This document shows, in pieces, positions 10,694 to 21,200 of a stretch of 64,000 bases of DNA. The notes below the pieces were generated by a model. The model had not been told where the DNA came from and did not search any database. It worked only from the letters and a program-made list of their open reading frames with translations. How positions within the stretch are numbered: the stretch's first letter is position 1; each line of letters opens with the position of its first letter. Origin of the DNA: Massilia sp. Leaf139 (GTDB taxonomy: Bacteria; Pseudomonadota; Gammaproteobacteria; Burkholderiales; Burkholderiaceae_D). The stretch covers positions 398,072-462,071 of the forward strand of contig NZ_LMOJ01000024.1 of the NCBI RefSeq assembly GCF_001424165.1. The letters run 5' to 3'. The translations under genes were made by a program, and so were the position numbers.

Positions 10694-11683
10694 ATGGCCG
10701 CACAAAATAACGCACCCTTGCCGGAAGGGCTGGAGATTGCCGGATATCGCATTGTAAAGAAAATCGCGTCTGGCGGGTTCAGTATTGTCTATCTTGCATA
10801 TGATGCCGAAGGCAACGCCGTCGCCATCAAGGAATACCTGCCGAGCGCGCTGGCGCTGCGCCAGCCGGGCGAACTGGCGCCCGTCATCGCCAAGCCCAAC
10901 CAGCCCCTGTTCCGCATCGGTTTGAAGTGCTTCTTCGAGGAGGGGCGGGCGCTGGCGCGCATCGTCCACCCGAACGTGGTGCGCATCCTGAACTTCTTCC
11001 GCGCCAACGACACCGTGTACATGGTGATGGCCTATGAGTCGGGCCAGTCGCTGCAGGAACAGATCGCGCGCGCGAATGCGAAAGATGGGGGCAAAAGCGC
11101 GCGCCTCGGCGAAGCCTTCATCCGCAAGACCTTCGACGGCGTCTGCCGCGGCCTGCGCGAGACCCACGCCAACAAGCTCTTGCACCTCGATCTGAAACCG
11201 GCCAACATCTACCTGCGCAGCGACGGCTCGCCCATCCTGCTCGACTTCGGCGCCGCGCGCCAGGCTGTCGGGCTGGACGCGCCGATGCTGGCGCCCATGT
11301 ACACGCCGGGCTTCGCGCCGCCCGACCTCTATGCCAAGGGTGCGCCGCTCGGCCCCTGGTCGGACATCTACAGCCTGGGCGCGGCCATGTTTGCCTGCAT
11401 GACAGGCGCGCCGCCGCAGGCCGCCGACGCGCGCAAGGAGGAGGACAAGCTCGGCGCCCAGTTCGAACGGCTGGCCGGCAGCTATTCGCCCGAGCTGCTG
11501 GACATGGTGCAGGCCTGCCTTGCGCTCGACCCGATGGCGCGCCCGCAAAGCGTGTTCGCCGTGCAGAAGGCGCTGCAGGCGGCGCCCGCCGCGCCGCTGG
11601 CCGCTGAAATCGTGCCCATCGAGACGCCCGCCGGCGGATTGCGCGGCCTGCTCGGCCGCATCGGCCTCAAGCGCGGCCGCTGA
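10694..11683 (+). CDS. Serine/threonine protein kinase (Hanks type, soluble)
   Basis: A 329-residue kinase. It has the glycine loop KIASGGFSIVYLAY, ATP-binding K46 in VAIKEYLP, catalytic D166 in HLDLKPANIY and a DFG at 184-186. The usual HRD arginine is Leu, so it is a non-RD kinase that may not need activation-loop phosphorylation. No transmembrane helix is present. The start was set at the ATG following AAGGA, which removes an unlikely N-terminal extension. It is directly followed by a PP2C phosphatase gene, the common kinase/phosphatase pair. Substrates are unknown. Confidence 0.92.
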   Translation: MAAQNNAPLPEGLEIAGYRIVKKIASGGFSIVYLAYDAEGNAVAIKEYLPSALALRQPGELAPVIAKPNQPLFRIGLKCFFEEGRALARIVHPNVVRILNFFRANDTVYMVMAYESGQSLQEQIARANAKDGGKSARLGEAFIRKTFDGVCRGLRETHANKLLHLDLKPANIYLRSDGSPILLDFGAARQAVGLDAPMLAPMYTPGFAPPDLYAKGAPLGPWSDIYSLGAAMFACMTGAPPQAADARKEEDKLGAQFERLAGSYSPELLDMVQACLALDPMARPQSVFAVQKALQAAPAAPLAAEIVPIETPAGGLRGLLGRIGLKRGR

Positions 11684-11718
11684 CGGCACGCGCGCCATCA
11701 CAGGAACCAGGAGCCATC

Positions 11719-12642
11719 ATGCAGTTTTCCGTCTACCAGCAAAGCCACATCGGCGGGCGCAAGGTCAACCAGGATCGCATGGGCTACTGCTTCACGCGCG
11801 ACGCGCTGCTGCTGGTGCTGGCCGACGGCATGGGCGGCCACCAGCATGGCGAGATCGCCGCCACCATCGCCATGCAGACCCTGTCGATGATGTTCCAGAT
11901 GCAGGCCAAGCCTTATATCAAGAAGCCGGAGCGTTTTCTCGAGGAAGCCATGCAGCAGGCGCACCGCGACATCCTCGCTTACACCGTGCGCCACAAGCTG
12001 CCCGAAAGTCCGCGCACCACCGTCGTGGCCTGCCTGGTGCAGCACAACTGCGCCATCTGGGCCCATTGCGGCGACTCGCGCCTGTACTGGGTTCGCCGCA
12101 ACGAGGTGCTGGCGCAGACGCGCGACCACTCGCACTTCGAATACCTGATCGCCAAGGGCCTGGCCAGTCCCGCCGAACGCAGCAGCCACCCCGACCGCAA
12201 CAAGCTGTATAACTGCCTGGGCGCCACCAGCGCGCCGCGCATCGAACTGTCGCGCCAGGCCGGCCTGGAGCCGGGCGACGTGCTGCTGCTGTGTTCCGAT
12301 GGTGTCTGGTCGATGGTGCCCGACGCCGAGATCGTGCAGAAGCTGGCCACGCAAACGGTGGTGCAGGCGGTGCCCGAACTGGTGTCGATGGCAGTCGCCA
12401 TCGGCGGCCCGCGCGCCGACAACACGACCGCGCTGGCGATCAGCTGGCAGGGCGCCGACAATGCGCAAGGCGCCGGCCCGAACGTGATCTCGACCCAGAT
12501 GCTGCCCGAAGACCAGGTCAGCAGCACAATCAGCAATGTGAGCGCCACGCTCGATGCCGACCCGTTCGACGAGGACGCCATCGAAAAGGCGATCGCCGAG
12601 ATCAACCAGGCGATCGAGAAGTCTTCCCAATTACTCAAATAA
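11719..12642 (+). CDS. PP2C-family Ser/Thr phosphatase
   Basis: A Mg/Mn-dependent phosphatase of 307 residues. The PP2C metal-binding and core motifs are present: [40 protein letters not shown] and [12 protein letters not shown]. The last ~60 residues, after the catalytic core, are acidic and low in complexity. It follows the kinase gene by 35 bp and probably reverses that kinase's phosphorylation. It precedes rph by 11 bp, so all three may be one transcript. Confidence 0.93.
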   Translation: MQFSVYQQSHIGGRKVNQDRMGYCFTRDALLLVLADGMGGHQHGEIAATIAMQTLSMMFQMQAKPYIKKPERFLEEAMQQAHRDILAYTVRHKLPESPRTTVVACLVQHNCAIWAHCGDSRLYWVRRNEVLAQTRDHSHFEYLIAKGLASPAERSSHPDRNKLYNCLGATSAPRIELSRQAGLEPGDVLLLCSDGVWSMVPDAEIVQKLATQTVVQAVPELVSMAVAIGGPRADNTTALAISWQGADNAQGAGPNVISTQMLPEDQVSSTISNVSATLDADPFDEDAIEKAIAEINQAIEKSSQLLK

Positions 12643-12653
12643 AGAAAGCACCC

Positions 12654-13382
12654 ATGCCCTTCGAATCCCGTCCCAGCGGCCGCGCCGTCGACCAGCTGCG
12701 CAGCATCCGCATCACCCGCCAGTACACCAAGCACGCCGAGGGTTCGGTGCTGATCGAATGCGGCGACACCAAGGTGATCTGCACCGCCAGCATCGAAGAC
12801 AAGGTGCCCGGCTTCCTGAAGGGCAAAGGGCAGGGCTGGCTGACGGCCGAATACGGCATGCTGCCGCGCTCGACCCATTCGCGCATGGACCGCGAAGCCG
12901 CGCGCGGCAAGCAGTCCGGCCGCACGCAGGAAATCCAGCGCCTGATCGGCCGCTCGCTGCGCGCCGCCTTCGACCTGGAGGCCTTCGGCGAACGCACCCT
13001 GCACCTCGACTGCGACGTGATTCAGGCCGACGGCGGCACCCGCACCGCCTCCATCACCGGCGCCATGGTCGCCGCCTACGACGCTTTCAACGCCCTGGTG
13101 GCGCGCGGCGCGCTGACTGCCGTCCCGGTCAAGCATTTCGTCGCCGCGATCTCGGTCGGCGTCTACCAGGGCATGCCGGTGCTCGACCTCGATTACGTGG
13201 AAGACTCGGGCTGCGACACCGACATGAACGTGGTGATGACGGAAGAAGGGCACTTCATCGAGGTGCAGGGGACGGCCGAAGGCGCGGCCTTCGATCGGGC
13301 GGGCATGAACCGGCTGCTGGATCTGGCGCAGGGCGGGATTGCGGAGCTGGTGCGGATGCAGAAGAGCGCGCTGGGGTTGTAG
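12654..13382 (+). CDS. rph: Ribonuclease PH
   Basis: A phosphorolytic 3'-5' exoribonuclease that trims tRNA and rRNA 3' ends. The 242-residue protein has the N-terminal [15 protein letters not shown], the [37 protein letters not shown] block that holds the RNA-binding Arg residues, and the phosphate-site region [18 protein letters not shown]. It ends [18 protein letters not shown] and GTAEG. The stop codon TAG is the first triplet of a REP-like element, so the repeat sets the C-terminus. Confidence 0.96.
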   Translation: MPFESRPSGRAVDQLRSIRITRQYTKHAEGSVLIECGDTKVICTASIEDKVPGFLKGKGQGWLTAEYGMLPRSTHSRMDREAARGKQSGRTQEIQRLIGRSLRAAFDLEAFGERTLHLDCDVIQADGGTRTASITGAMVAAYDAFNALVARGALTAVPVKHFVAAISVGVYQGMPVLDLDYVEDSGCDTDMNVVMTEEGHFIEVQGTAEGAAFDRAGMNRLLDLAQGGIAELVRMQKSALGL

Positions 13383-13573
13383 GGTGGGCGCCCCGCGCCC
13401 ACGCGGTACGTGCGCATTCGGCGTCCACGGCGCCGAAACGTCGCTCCGCGGCGCATGCGAATGGACGCGTCGCTAACATGCCGCCCTACATGCTAGGTTG
13501 TATGGCGAACCTGTGCGGTGTATGCGTACGCGAACACTGATCATGCTTCCGCGTGGGCATGCCCACCCTACGG
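13380..13573. repeat. REP/BIME-like elements, copy 4, between rph and rdgB
   Basis: TAGGGTGGGC...GCCCACGCG at 13380-13405 begins with the rph stop codon. An inverted CGCGTGGGC...GCCCACCCTACGG copy lies at 13550-13573. The roughly 145 bp between them contains no recognisable gene. Confidence 0.75.
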
Positions 13574-13630
13574 TGCACCGCCGCAAACGGTTAAAATACC
13601 TTTTCGTTTGTTCCTCGCCTCATTCCCACC

Positions 13631-14224
13631 ATGACCCAACGCCTCATCCTCGCTTCCAACAACGCCGGCAAACTCAAGGAATTCCAGCAAATCCTCGGCC
13701 CCATCGGTTTTACCCTGCACCCGCAAGGCGAATTCGATGTGCCGGAAGCCGAGGAGCCGCATGCGACCTTCGTGGAAAACGCGCTGGAAAAGGCACGCCA
13801 CGCCGCGCGCCTGACCGGCCTGCCGGCGCTGGCCGACGATTCCGGCGTCTGCGTCAATGCGCTCGGCGGCGCGCCCGGCGTGTACTCGGCGCGCTTCGCC
13901 GGCGAGCCGAAATCGGACGCCCGCAACAATGAAAAGCTAGTGGCGGATCTGGCCAACCACGCGGACAAGTCGGCCTATTACTACTGCGTGCTGGTCTACG
14001 TGCGCCACGCCGACGACCCGCAGCCGATCATCGCCGACGGCCGCTGGGACGGCGAAATCATCGACACCCCGCGCGGCGAGAACGGCTTCGGCTACGACCC
14101 GTATTTCCTGATTCCGTCGCTCGGCAAGACCACGGCCGAGCTGACCCCGGACGAAAAGAACGCGCGCTCGCACCGCGGCCAGGCCCTGCGCGCGCTGGTG
14201 GAAAAACTGCGGAAGCCGCAATGA
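13631..14224 (+). CDS. rdgB: XTP/dITP diphosphatase (RdgB/HAM1 family)
   Basis: Hydrolyses non-canonical purine triphosphates to monophosphates, keeping dITP and XTP out of DNA. The 197-residue protein has the substrate-binding LASNNAGKLKEF, then EAEEPHATFVENALEKA, the ADDSGVCVNALGGAPGVYSAR block with its metal-binding Asp, and GFGYDPYFLIP. The C-terminal SHRGQALRAL is also typical. Its stop overlaps the hemW start (ATGA). Confidence 0.96.
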   Translation: MTQRLILASNNAGKLKEFQQILGPIGFTLHPQGEFDVPEAEEPHATFVENALEKARHAARLTGLPALADDSGVCVNALGGAPGVYSARFAGEPKSDARNNEKLVADLANHADKSAYYYCVLVYVRHADDPQPIIADGRWDGEIIDTPRGENGFGYDPYFLIPSLGKTTAELTPDEKNARSHRGQALRALVEKLRKPQ

Positions 14225-15459
14225 TTCCGATTAAGCCAGCCGTCCAGCTCGGCGACGCGCGTTCGCCGGCGCAGGCCGCCCTGCAATACCTGCAGCCGGG
14301 CGCACTGAACCTGACCGCCTTGCCGCCGCTCTCGCTCTACATCCATTTCCCGTGGTGCGTGCGCAAGTGCCCGTATTGCGACTTCAATTCGCACGAGGCG
14401 AAAGGCGAACTGCCCGAGCAGGAATACCTCGACGCCGTACGCCTCGACCTGGAGCAGTCGCTGCCCCTGATCTGGGGCCGCAAGATCCACACGGTGTTCA
14501 TCGGCGGTGGAACGCCGAGCCTGATGTCGGCCGCCGGCCTCGATCGTTTGCTGTCCGACGTGCGCACGCTGCTGCCGCTGGAGATCAATGCCGAGATCAC
14601 GATGGAGGCCAATCCCGGCACCTTCGAGATCGAGAAATTCCGCCACTACCGCGACAGCGGCGTGAACCGCCTGTCGATCGGCATCCAGAGCTTCAATGGC
14701 GAGCACCTGAAATCGCTGGGCCGCATCCACGACGAGCGCGAAGCGCTGCGCGCGGTCGAGATCGCGACCTCGACCTTCGACAATTTCAATCTCGACCTGA
14801 TGTACGCGCTGCCGCAGCAGACGCTGGCGCAGGCCGAGCACGATCTGAAAACCGCGCTGTCGTTCGCGCCGCCGCACCTGTCGCTGTACCACCTGACGAT
14901 GGAGCCGAACACGGTCTTCGCCAAGTATCCGCCCAGCCTGCCCGACGACGACACCAGCGCCGACATGCAGGACATGATCGCGGCGACGATGGCCGGCGCC
15001 GGCTACGAGCACTACGAAGTCTCGGCCTATGCCCAGCCCGGCCGGCGCGCCAACCACAACCTGAATTACTGGCATTTCGGCGACTACCTCGGCATCGGCG
15101 CCGGCGCGCACTCGAAGATCTCCTTCCCGCACCGCATCCTGCGCCAGGCCCGCTTCAAACAGCCGGCCTCCTTCATGGAAGCGGCGAAACGCGGCAACCC
15201 GGTGCAGGAGGAGCACGAAATCGCGCGCGCCGACATGGGCTTCGAGTTCATGCTCAACACCTTGCGCCTGACCGAAGGCTTCGATCCGAACCTGTTCGGC
15301 GAGCGCACGGGGATGAGCATCACGGCAATCAGCAAGGCGCTGGATGCGGCCGAAGCGAAAGGGCTGCTGACGCGCGACTTCAAGCTGATCCGGCCGACGG
15401 AATTGGGGCAGCGGTTCCTGAACGATTTGCAGGAGATGTTTTTGGCGGAAGGGAAGTAG
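14221..15459 (+). CDS. hemW: Radical SAM heme chaperone HemW
   Basis: An oxygen-independent-coproporphyrinogen-oxidase-like protein. In HemW this fold serves heme delivery rather than CPO activity. The radical SAM cluster motif CxxxCxxC is C46, C50, C53 in HFPWCVRKCPYCDFNSHE. The fourth cysteine that marks true HemN (CxxxCxxCxC) is absent: the position is Phe. GGGTPSLM and the C-terminal HemN_C domain (ERTGMSITAISKALDAAEAKGLL) follow. It is translationally coupled to rdgB. Confidence 0.93.
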   Translation: MIPIKPAVQLGDARSPAQAALQYLQPGALNLTALPPLSLYIHFPWCVRKCPYCDFNSHEAKGELPEQEYLDAVRLDLEQSLPLIWGRKIHTVFIGGGTPSLMSAAGLDRLLSDVRTLLPLEINAEITMEANPGTFEIEKFRHYRDSGVNRLSIGIQSFNGEHLKSLGRIHDEREALRAVEIATSTFDNFNLDLMYALPQQTLAQAEHDLKTALSFAPPHLSLYHLTMEPNTVFAKYPPSLPDDDTSADMQDMIAATMAGAGYEHYEVSAYAQPGRRANHNLNYWHFGDYLGIGAGAHSKISFPHRILRQARFKQPASFMEAAKRGNPVQEEHEIARADMGFEFMLNTLRLTEGFDPNLFGERTGMSITAISKALDAAEAKGLLTRDFKLIRPTELGQRFLNDLQEMFLAEGK

Positions 15460-15510
15460 AAGGCAGCTGCCGCGGGCGTCGCACCCGTCGTGTCTGCGGA
15501 GATGCCGTAC

Positions 15511-15570
15511 CGCGTGGGCATGCCCACCCTACGTGCAGTCCGCCTTCGTAGGGTGGGCATGCCCACGCGT
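15511..15570. repeat. REP/BIME-like palindrome pair, copy 5
   Basis: A tight head-to-head pair, CGCGTGGGCATGCCCACCCTACG then CGTAGGGTGGGCATGCCCACGCGT broken by a 13-bp spacer (written here as two halves). It lies between the convergent hemW and M28 peptidase genes, where it may act as a terminator. Confidence 0.85.
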
Positions 15571-15595
15571 CACAGCGCTCGCATCCCCGCGCCTT

Positions 15596-16579
15596 TTACC
15601 CCTGCGCCGCCCCGGCAAGCGCGGTAATCGTCTTCGCCAACCCCGTCACCACCCGCGCCATGCTCCCGTAATCGAGTTTGTCCGGCGTATCCTGCGCCGT
15701 GTGATAGTAGGGATAGCGCATGAAAGCCGTATCCGTGATCATCAGCGCCGGATAGCCGTGCCGGTTATAGGCCGAATGATCCGACAGCGTCACGCCCGTC
15801 GTGTGCGCCGGCGCGGCCAGCCCGTGCGCCGGGAAGTCCGAGGCGGCGCGAAAAGCCGCCAGCGCCTCGCGCACCAGTTGCGAGGATGCGAGCGTGCCGA
15901 CAAAGGCGATGAAGTTCCCGGTCGACGGGTAGCGTCCCTCCAGCCCCGGCGGTAGCTGCTGGCTCTCCGGCGCATCCGTGTAATAGCCCATCGTCTCCAG
16001 CACCAGCGCGGCCTGGACGTGTTGGCCTTGCCGCTTCATTTCGGCCGCATGCACCATGCTGCCCATGGCCTCGCCCATGAACCAGGGCGGTTCCTCGTTG
16101 ACGAAGAGGACGAAGCGCACCTCGGTACCGGCCGCCGGCTGCACTTTCCTGAGCAGGCGCGCCAGTTCCAGCACGGCCGCCGTGCCGCTGCCGTTGTCGT
16201 TGGCGCCGGGCGCCCCCTGGGCCGAATCGTAATGGGCGCCGACGATGAAGATGCGCTCCGGCCGCGTCCCCGGGGCGACATTGCCGATCGACGCTTCGAT
16301 ATTGCGCACCTTCTGCCCGCCGGCCAGGTATTCCTGGCGCGACGGCTTGTAGCCCGCCCCCACCAACGCTTCCTCGATATACACCGCCGCATTTTCCAGT
16401 TCGGCCGGCGTGCGCGTGTTGTGCTCCTTCGACGCAATCGCACCCACGTGCGCGCGCAGGCGCTCGGCCAGTTCGGGCGCGGCGGCGGCGGAACCGGGGC
16501 GCACGGTCAACACCGCCACAAGGATGAGCAGGATGAGCGCAACGATGACTTTCCAGTGTGAGTGAAAAAAGTTCCGCAT
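15596..16579 (-). CDS. M28-family zinc peptidase, membrane-anchored or exported
   Basis: A 327-residue aminopeptidase-like protein. The N-terminal hydrophobic segment WKVIVALILLILVAVLTV is a signal anchor or signal peptide, so the domain faces the periplasm. M28 metal ligands and catalytic residues are visible in VGAHYDS, GANDNGSGTAAVLELAR, FVNEEPPW, and DHSAYNRHGYPALMITDTAF ending in YYHTAQDTPDKLDY. The start was set at MRNFFHSHW. An upstream in-frame ATG (MRAPSRRRETA) would add a basic leader. It is monocistronic. Confidence 0.9.
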   Translation of the reverse strand: MRNFFHSHWKVIVALILLILVAVLTVRPGSAAAAPELAERLRAHVGAIASKEHNTRTPAELENAAVYIEEALVGAGYKPSRQEYLAGGQKVRNIEASIGNVAPGTRPERIFIVGAHYDSAQGAPGANDNGSGTAAVLELARLLRKVQPAAGTEVRFVLFVNEEPPWFMGEAMGSMVHAAEMKRQGQHVQAALVLETMGYYTDAPESQQLPPGLEGRYPSTGNFIAFVGTLASSQLVREALAAFRAASDFPAHGLAAPAHTTGVTLSDHSAYNRHGYPALMITDTAFMRYPYYHTAQDTPDKLDYGSMARVVTGLAKTITALAGAAQG

Positions 16580-16714
16580 GGCAGTCTCTCGGCGCCGTGA
16601 GGGCGCCCTCAACTGATAGACCGGTTCAGTCTAGCCAAGTTCAAAAAGGGCGGTCACACGATCCGCGCCGCTGTGGCGTTCCGGCAGCGCTTACCGCCGA
16701 TATGGACGCGGCCC

Positions 16715-16746
16715 ATAAAAAAAACCGGGGCACACAGCCCCGGTTT
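16715..16746 (-). terminator. Rho-independent terminator of the RND efflux operon
   Basis: On the minus strand a stem AACCGGGG(C)/(G)CCCCGGTT with a short loop is followed by a run of eight T. It sits just after the outer-membrane channel gene. Confidence 0.88.
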
Positions 16747-16770
16747 CCGTTTCAGCACTCAGCCGTCAGA

Positions 16771-18204
16771 TCAACGCGCCGCCTGCGCTTCCGACGCCGG
16801 CTCGCTCCAGCCGCCGCCCAGCACGCGGTACAGCGTGACCTGGTTCTGCAGGCGCTGCAGGTTCGCCTGCACCGCCAGCTGCTGCGCCTGGAACAGCGAG
16901 CGCTGGGCGTCGAGCAGGTCGAGGTAGCTCGCCGCGCCGCTGCGGTAGCGCAGGTCGGACAGGTTGAAGCGATCCTGCTCGGCCAGGGCCACGGCGCGCT
17001 GGGCGCGCAGCTGTTCGCTCAGGGTCGATTGGCCGGCCAGGGCGTCCGCCACTTCGCGGAACGCGGTCTGAATCGAGCGCTCGTACTGGGCCACCGCGAT
17101 GTCGCGGCCGGCACGCGCCGCGTCGACGCCGGCGCCAATGCGGCCCAGGTCGAAGATCGGCAGCACTGCCTGCGGCGCGAAGGTCCAGCCATAGGAACCG
17201 GACTTGAACAGGCCCGACAGTTCCGTGCTGGCGCTGCCGACCGACCCGGTCAGCGAGATGCGCGGGAAGTAGTTCGCGCGCGCCGCGCCGATGTTGGCAT
17301 TGGCCGCGATCAGCTGCTGCTCGGCCGAACGGATGTCCGGACGGGCCGCCAGCAGGTCGGACGGCATGCCGGCCGGCAGATCCGGCAGCTCGGTGGCCGC
17401 CAGCGTGGTGCCTGGCGCCAGGTTATCCGGAATCGGCTGGCCTACCAGCAGGGTCAGCAGGTTCTGATCCTGGGCGCGCTGGCGCTGGAACTGCGCCAGC
17501 GTGGCGCGCGCCGTCTCGACCAGCGAGGCCGATTGCTGCAGTTCGAGCTTCGACACGACGCCGTTCTCGAAACGCAGGCGCGTCAGGCGATCCGATTCCT
17601 CGCGGGTTTTCACGGTCTGCTCGGTCAGGGCCAGCAGCTCCTCGTCGGCCAGCAGCGTCAGGTAGGTGTTGGCCACCTGCGAGATCAGGCTGATCTGCGT
17701 GGTCTTGCGCGCTTCCTCGGTGGCGAGGAACTGCGCCAGCGCCGCTTCCGACAGGTTGCGCACACGGCCGAACAGATCCAGCTCGAAGTTCGAGATGCCG
17801 AAGCCGGCCTGGTAGACGCTCGAAATCGGCTGGTCTTCGCCCGTCGTCTGGCGGTTGCCGTTGACGATGGCCGAGACGGTCGGCGCGCGGTCGGCACGCG
17901 TGATGCGGTACTGGGCGCGCGCCTGCTCGATGTTGATGATCGCCACGCGCAGGTCGCGGTTGTTCGCCAGCGACAGCTCGATCAGCTGGCGCAGGCGCGC
18001 ATCGGCGAAGAAGCGCTGCCATTGCAGGTTCGCTGGCGCTTCGCTGGTGGCGGTGGGCAGCGTGGTGCCGCCCGCCTTGGGCAGTTCAGGGAAGCTCTGG
18101 GCGACCGGCGCTGCCGGGCGCTCGTACTTCGGCGCCAGGGAAATGCAACCCGAGAGCAGCATCGCCAGCGCGAGTGGAGTCAGTTTTTTCATCATGTCGA
18201 TCAT
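16771..18204 (-). CDS. RND efflux outer-membrane channel lipoprotein (OprM/NodT family)
   Basis: A TolC-like exit duct of 477 residues. The lipobox LLSGC puts the lipidated cysteine at C20. Two repeated outer-membrane-efflux domains follow, with typical IEQARAQYRITRADRAPTV and RPDIRSAEQQLIAANANIGAARANYFP stretches. The start ATG overlaps the transporter stop (ATGA) and has an AGGA ribosome-binding site. It is the third gene of the adaptor-transporter-channel operon and ends at a strong terminator. The drug range cannot be inferred from sequence alone. Confidence 0.94.
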   Translation of the reverse strand: MIDMMKKLTPLALAMLLSGCISLAPKYERPAAPVAQSFPELPKAGGTTLPTATSEAPANLQWQRFFADARLRQLIELSLANNRDLRVAIINIEQARAQYRITRADRAPTVSAIVNGNRQTTGEDQPISSVYQAGFGISNFELDLFGRVRNLSEAALAQFLATEEARKTTQISLISQVANTYLTLLADEELLALTEQTVKTREESDRLTRLRFENGVVSKLELQQSASLVETARATLAQFQRQRAQDQNLLTLLVGQPIPDNLAPGTTLAATELPDLPAGMPSDLLAARPDIRSAEQQLIAANANIGAARANYFPRISLTGSVGSASTELSGLFKSGSYGWTFAPQAVLPIFDLGRIGAGVDAARAGRDIAVAQYERSIQTAFREVADALAGQSTLSEQLRAQRAVALAEQDRFNLSDLRYRSGAASYLDLLDAQRSLFQAQQLAVQANLQRLQNQVTLYRVLGGGWSEPASEAQAAR

Positions 18205-21200
18205 ATTTTTTCCTGGACTTTGGTGGCAGCATCTTCTTCATGCGCGTACTTCTTGCGCTGGCGGTCGCTGCCCTTGAAGATCTTGCGCACCACGACAAAG
18301 AACATCGGCACGAACAGCACGCCGAGCGTGGACGCCGTGATCATACCCCCCATCACGCCGGTACCGATGGCGCGCTGCGAGGCCGAACCGGCGCCGCCTG
18401 CGATCACCAGCGGCAGCACGCCGAGGATAAAGGCGAGCGAGGTCATGATGATCGGACGGAAGCGCAGGTGCGCCGCCTCGATCGCCGCTTCCATCGGCGA
18501 GCGTCCCTGCGCCTGCAGGTCTTTCGCGAACTCGATGATCAAGACCGCGTTCTTCGCCGCCAGGCCGATGATGGTCACCAGGCCGATCTTGAAGTACACG
18601 TCGTTCGGATAGCTGCGCAGCATGGCCGCCAGCACGGCGCCCAGGATACCGAAGGGCACCACCAGCAGCACCGACACCGGGATCGACCAGCTTTCGTACA
18701 GGGCGGCCAGCGCCAGGAAGATCGCCAGCAGCGAGAAGGCCATCAGGATGCCCATCGTGCCGCCGGAGAGCTGTTCCTCGCGCGACTGGCCCGTCCATTC
18801 GAAGGCGAAGCCCGGCGGCAGTTGGCCCGCCAGCTTCTCCATCTCGGCCAGCGCGTCGCCGGTCGAATAGCCCGGCTTGGCGTCGCCCGAGATGCTCATC
18901 GCCGGATAGCCGTTGTAGCGCAGGGTCTGCATCGGGCCGGTCACCCACTTGGTCGTCGCGAACGAGGACAGCGGCACGGGATTGCCCTGCACGTTGAGCG
19001 CGTTCAGGCGCAGCAGGTCGTCCGGCTGCATGCGATCCTTCGCATCGGCCTGCACCACCACGCGCTGCAGGCGGCCGGCGTTCGGGAAGTCGTTCACGTA
19101 CGACGAACCGAGCGAGGTCGAGATCGCGGTATTGATGGCGTCGAACGTCACGCCCAGCGCCTGCGCCTTGTCGCGGTCGATGTCGAGCATGACCTGGGGC
19201 GCGTCTTCCAGGCCTTCCGGACGCACGCCGGCCAGGATCGGGCTTTGCGCGGCCATGCCGAGCAACTGGTTGCGCGCTGCGAGCAGGGCGTTGTGGCCGT
19301 TGCCGCCGCGATCCTGAAGGCGGAAGCTGAAGCCCGTGCCGCGGCCCAGTTCCGGGATCGGCGGCGGGGACAGTGCGAAGATGAAGGCATCGCGCACGCC
19401 CGACAGGCCGCCGATGATGCGGCCGGCGACCGCGTTGGCGCTCGAGTTCTCGCCCTTGCGCTCGCTCCAGTCCTTCAGCGGAATGAAGGCCAGTGCCATG
19501 TTCTGGCCGGCGCCCGAGAACGAGAAGCCCAGCACGCTGACCATGTTCGCCACTTCCGGCTGCTTCATGATGAAGGCTTCGGCGGTGCGCATCACTTCGT
19601 TGGTGCGCTCGAGCGTGGCGCCCGGCGGCAGCTGGATGTTGGCGATCACATAGCCCTGGTCTTCGTTCGGCAGGAAGGAATTGGGCATGCGTGTGAACAG
19701 CAGGGTGACCAGGCCGATCACCAGCACGAAAGCGACCAGCGCGCGGCCCGAATAGCGGATCAGTTTGCCGACCCAGCCTTCATAGCCCTTGGCGGTACGG
19801 GCGAAGCGGCGGTTGAACCAGCCAAAGAAACCCTTCTTCTCGTGGTGGTGGCCGGCTTCGACGGGTTTCAGCAGGTGCGCGCACAGGGCCGGGGTCAGCG
19901 ACAGCGCCAGGAAGGCCGAGAAGGCGATCGAGGACACCATGACGACCGCGAACTGGCGGTAGATGTTACCGACGGCGCCGGCGAAGAAGGCCAGCGGCAC
20001 GAACACCGACATCAGCACCACGGTCACGCCGATGATGGCGCCCGAGATCTGGCCCATGGCCTTGCGGGTCGCCTGCAGCGGCGGCAAGCCTTCTTCGGAC
20101 ATGATGCGTTCGACGTTCTCGACGACCACGATCGCATCGTCGACGACGATACCGATGACCAGCACCATGCCGAACATGGTCAGCACGTTGATCGAATAGC
20201 CCAGCGCCAGCAGCGTGCCGAGCGAACCCAGAAGGGCGACCGGAACGACGATGGTCGGGATGATCGTATAGCGGAAGTTCTGCAGGAACAGGTACATCAC
20301 CAGGAACACCAGCACCAGCGCTTCGACCAGGGTATGCAGCACCTGCTCGATCGAGATGTCGATGAACTTCGAGCTGTCGAACGGCACCGTGGCCTTCATC
20401 CCCGGCGGGAAGAACTTCGACAGCTCTTCCATGCGCTCGCGCACCAGGCGCGCCGTTTCCAGCGCGTTGCCCGACGGCGCCAGCTGCACGCCGATACCGG
20501 TCGACGGCTTGCCGTTCAGGCGCGCCGAGGTGCCGTAGGCCTGCGCGCCGATTTCGATGCGGGCCACGTCCTTCAGGCGGACGGTCGAACCGTCCGGATT
20601 CGCGCGCAGCACGATGTTGCCGAACTGTTCGACGCTCGACAGCTGGCCGGTCACGACCACGGTCGCGGTGATTTCCTGGCCTTGCGCCAGCGGCAGTTCG
20701 CCGATGGTGCCCGAGGCCACCTGGGCGTTCTGGCTGCGGATCGCGTTGTTCACGTCCGCCGGCGATAGGCGCAAGCCCACCAGCTTGGCCGGGTCGATCC
20801 AGACGCGCATGGCGCGCTCGGTACCGAACAGCTGCGCGGTGCCGACGCCTTTGATACGCTGGATCTCGGGCAGCACGGTGCGCGAGGCGTAGTCGCCCAG
20901 CGCGATCGGATCCCATTTCGGATCGTCCGACGACAGGATCGTAAACAGCAGGAAGTTCGCGCGCACCTTGTCGACGCGCACACCCTGCTGGTTCACCGCC
21001 GCCGGCAGGCGCGGAGCCGCGCGCGACAGGCGGTTCTGGACGTCGACCTGGGCGAGTTCCGGATTGGTGCCGGTCTCGAAGGTCAGGGTAATCGAGCCGC
21101 TGCCGTTGGCGGTGCTGCTCGACTCCATGTAGACCAGGCCCGGCGAACCGTTCATCTCGCGTTCGATGACGGAGATGACCGAGTCTTCCAGGGTCTGGGC

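Noticed and set aside
14221..15459. True coproporphyrinogen III oxidase HemN
   Set aside because: The CxxxCxxC motif lacks the extra Cys of HemN, and linkage to rdgB is typical of HemW.
16580..16770. A hidden gene between the M28 peptidase and the efflux channel
   Set aside because: The stretch is a terminator plus short unsupported frames, without a ribosome-binding site or domain.
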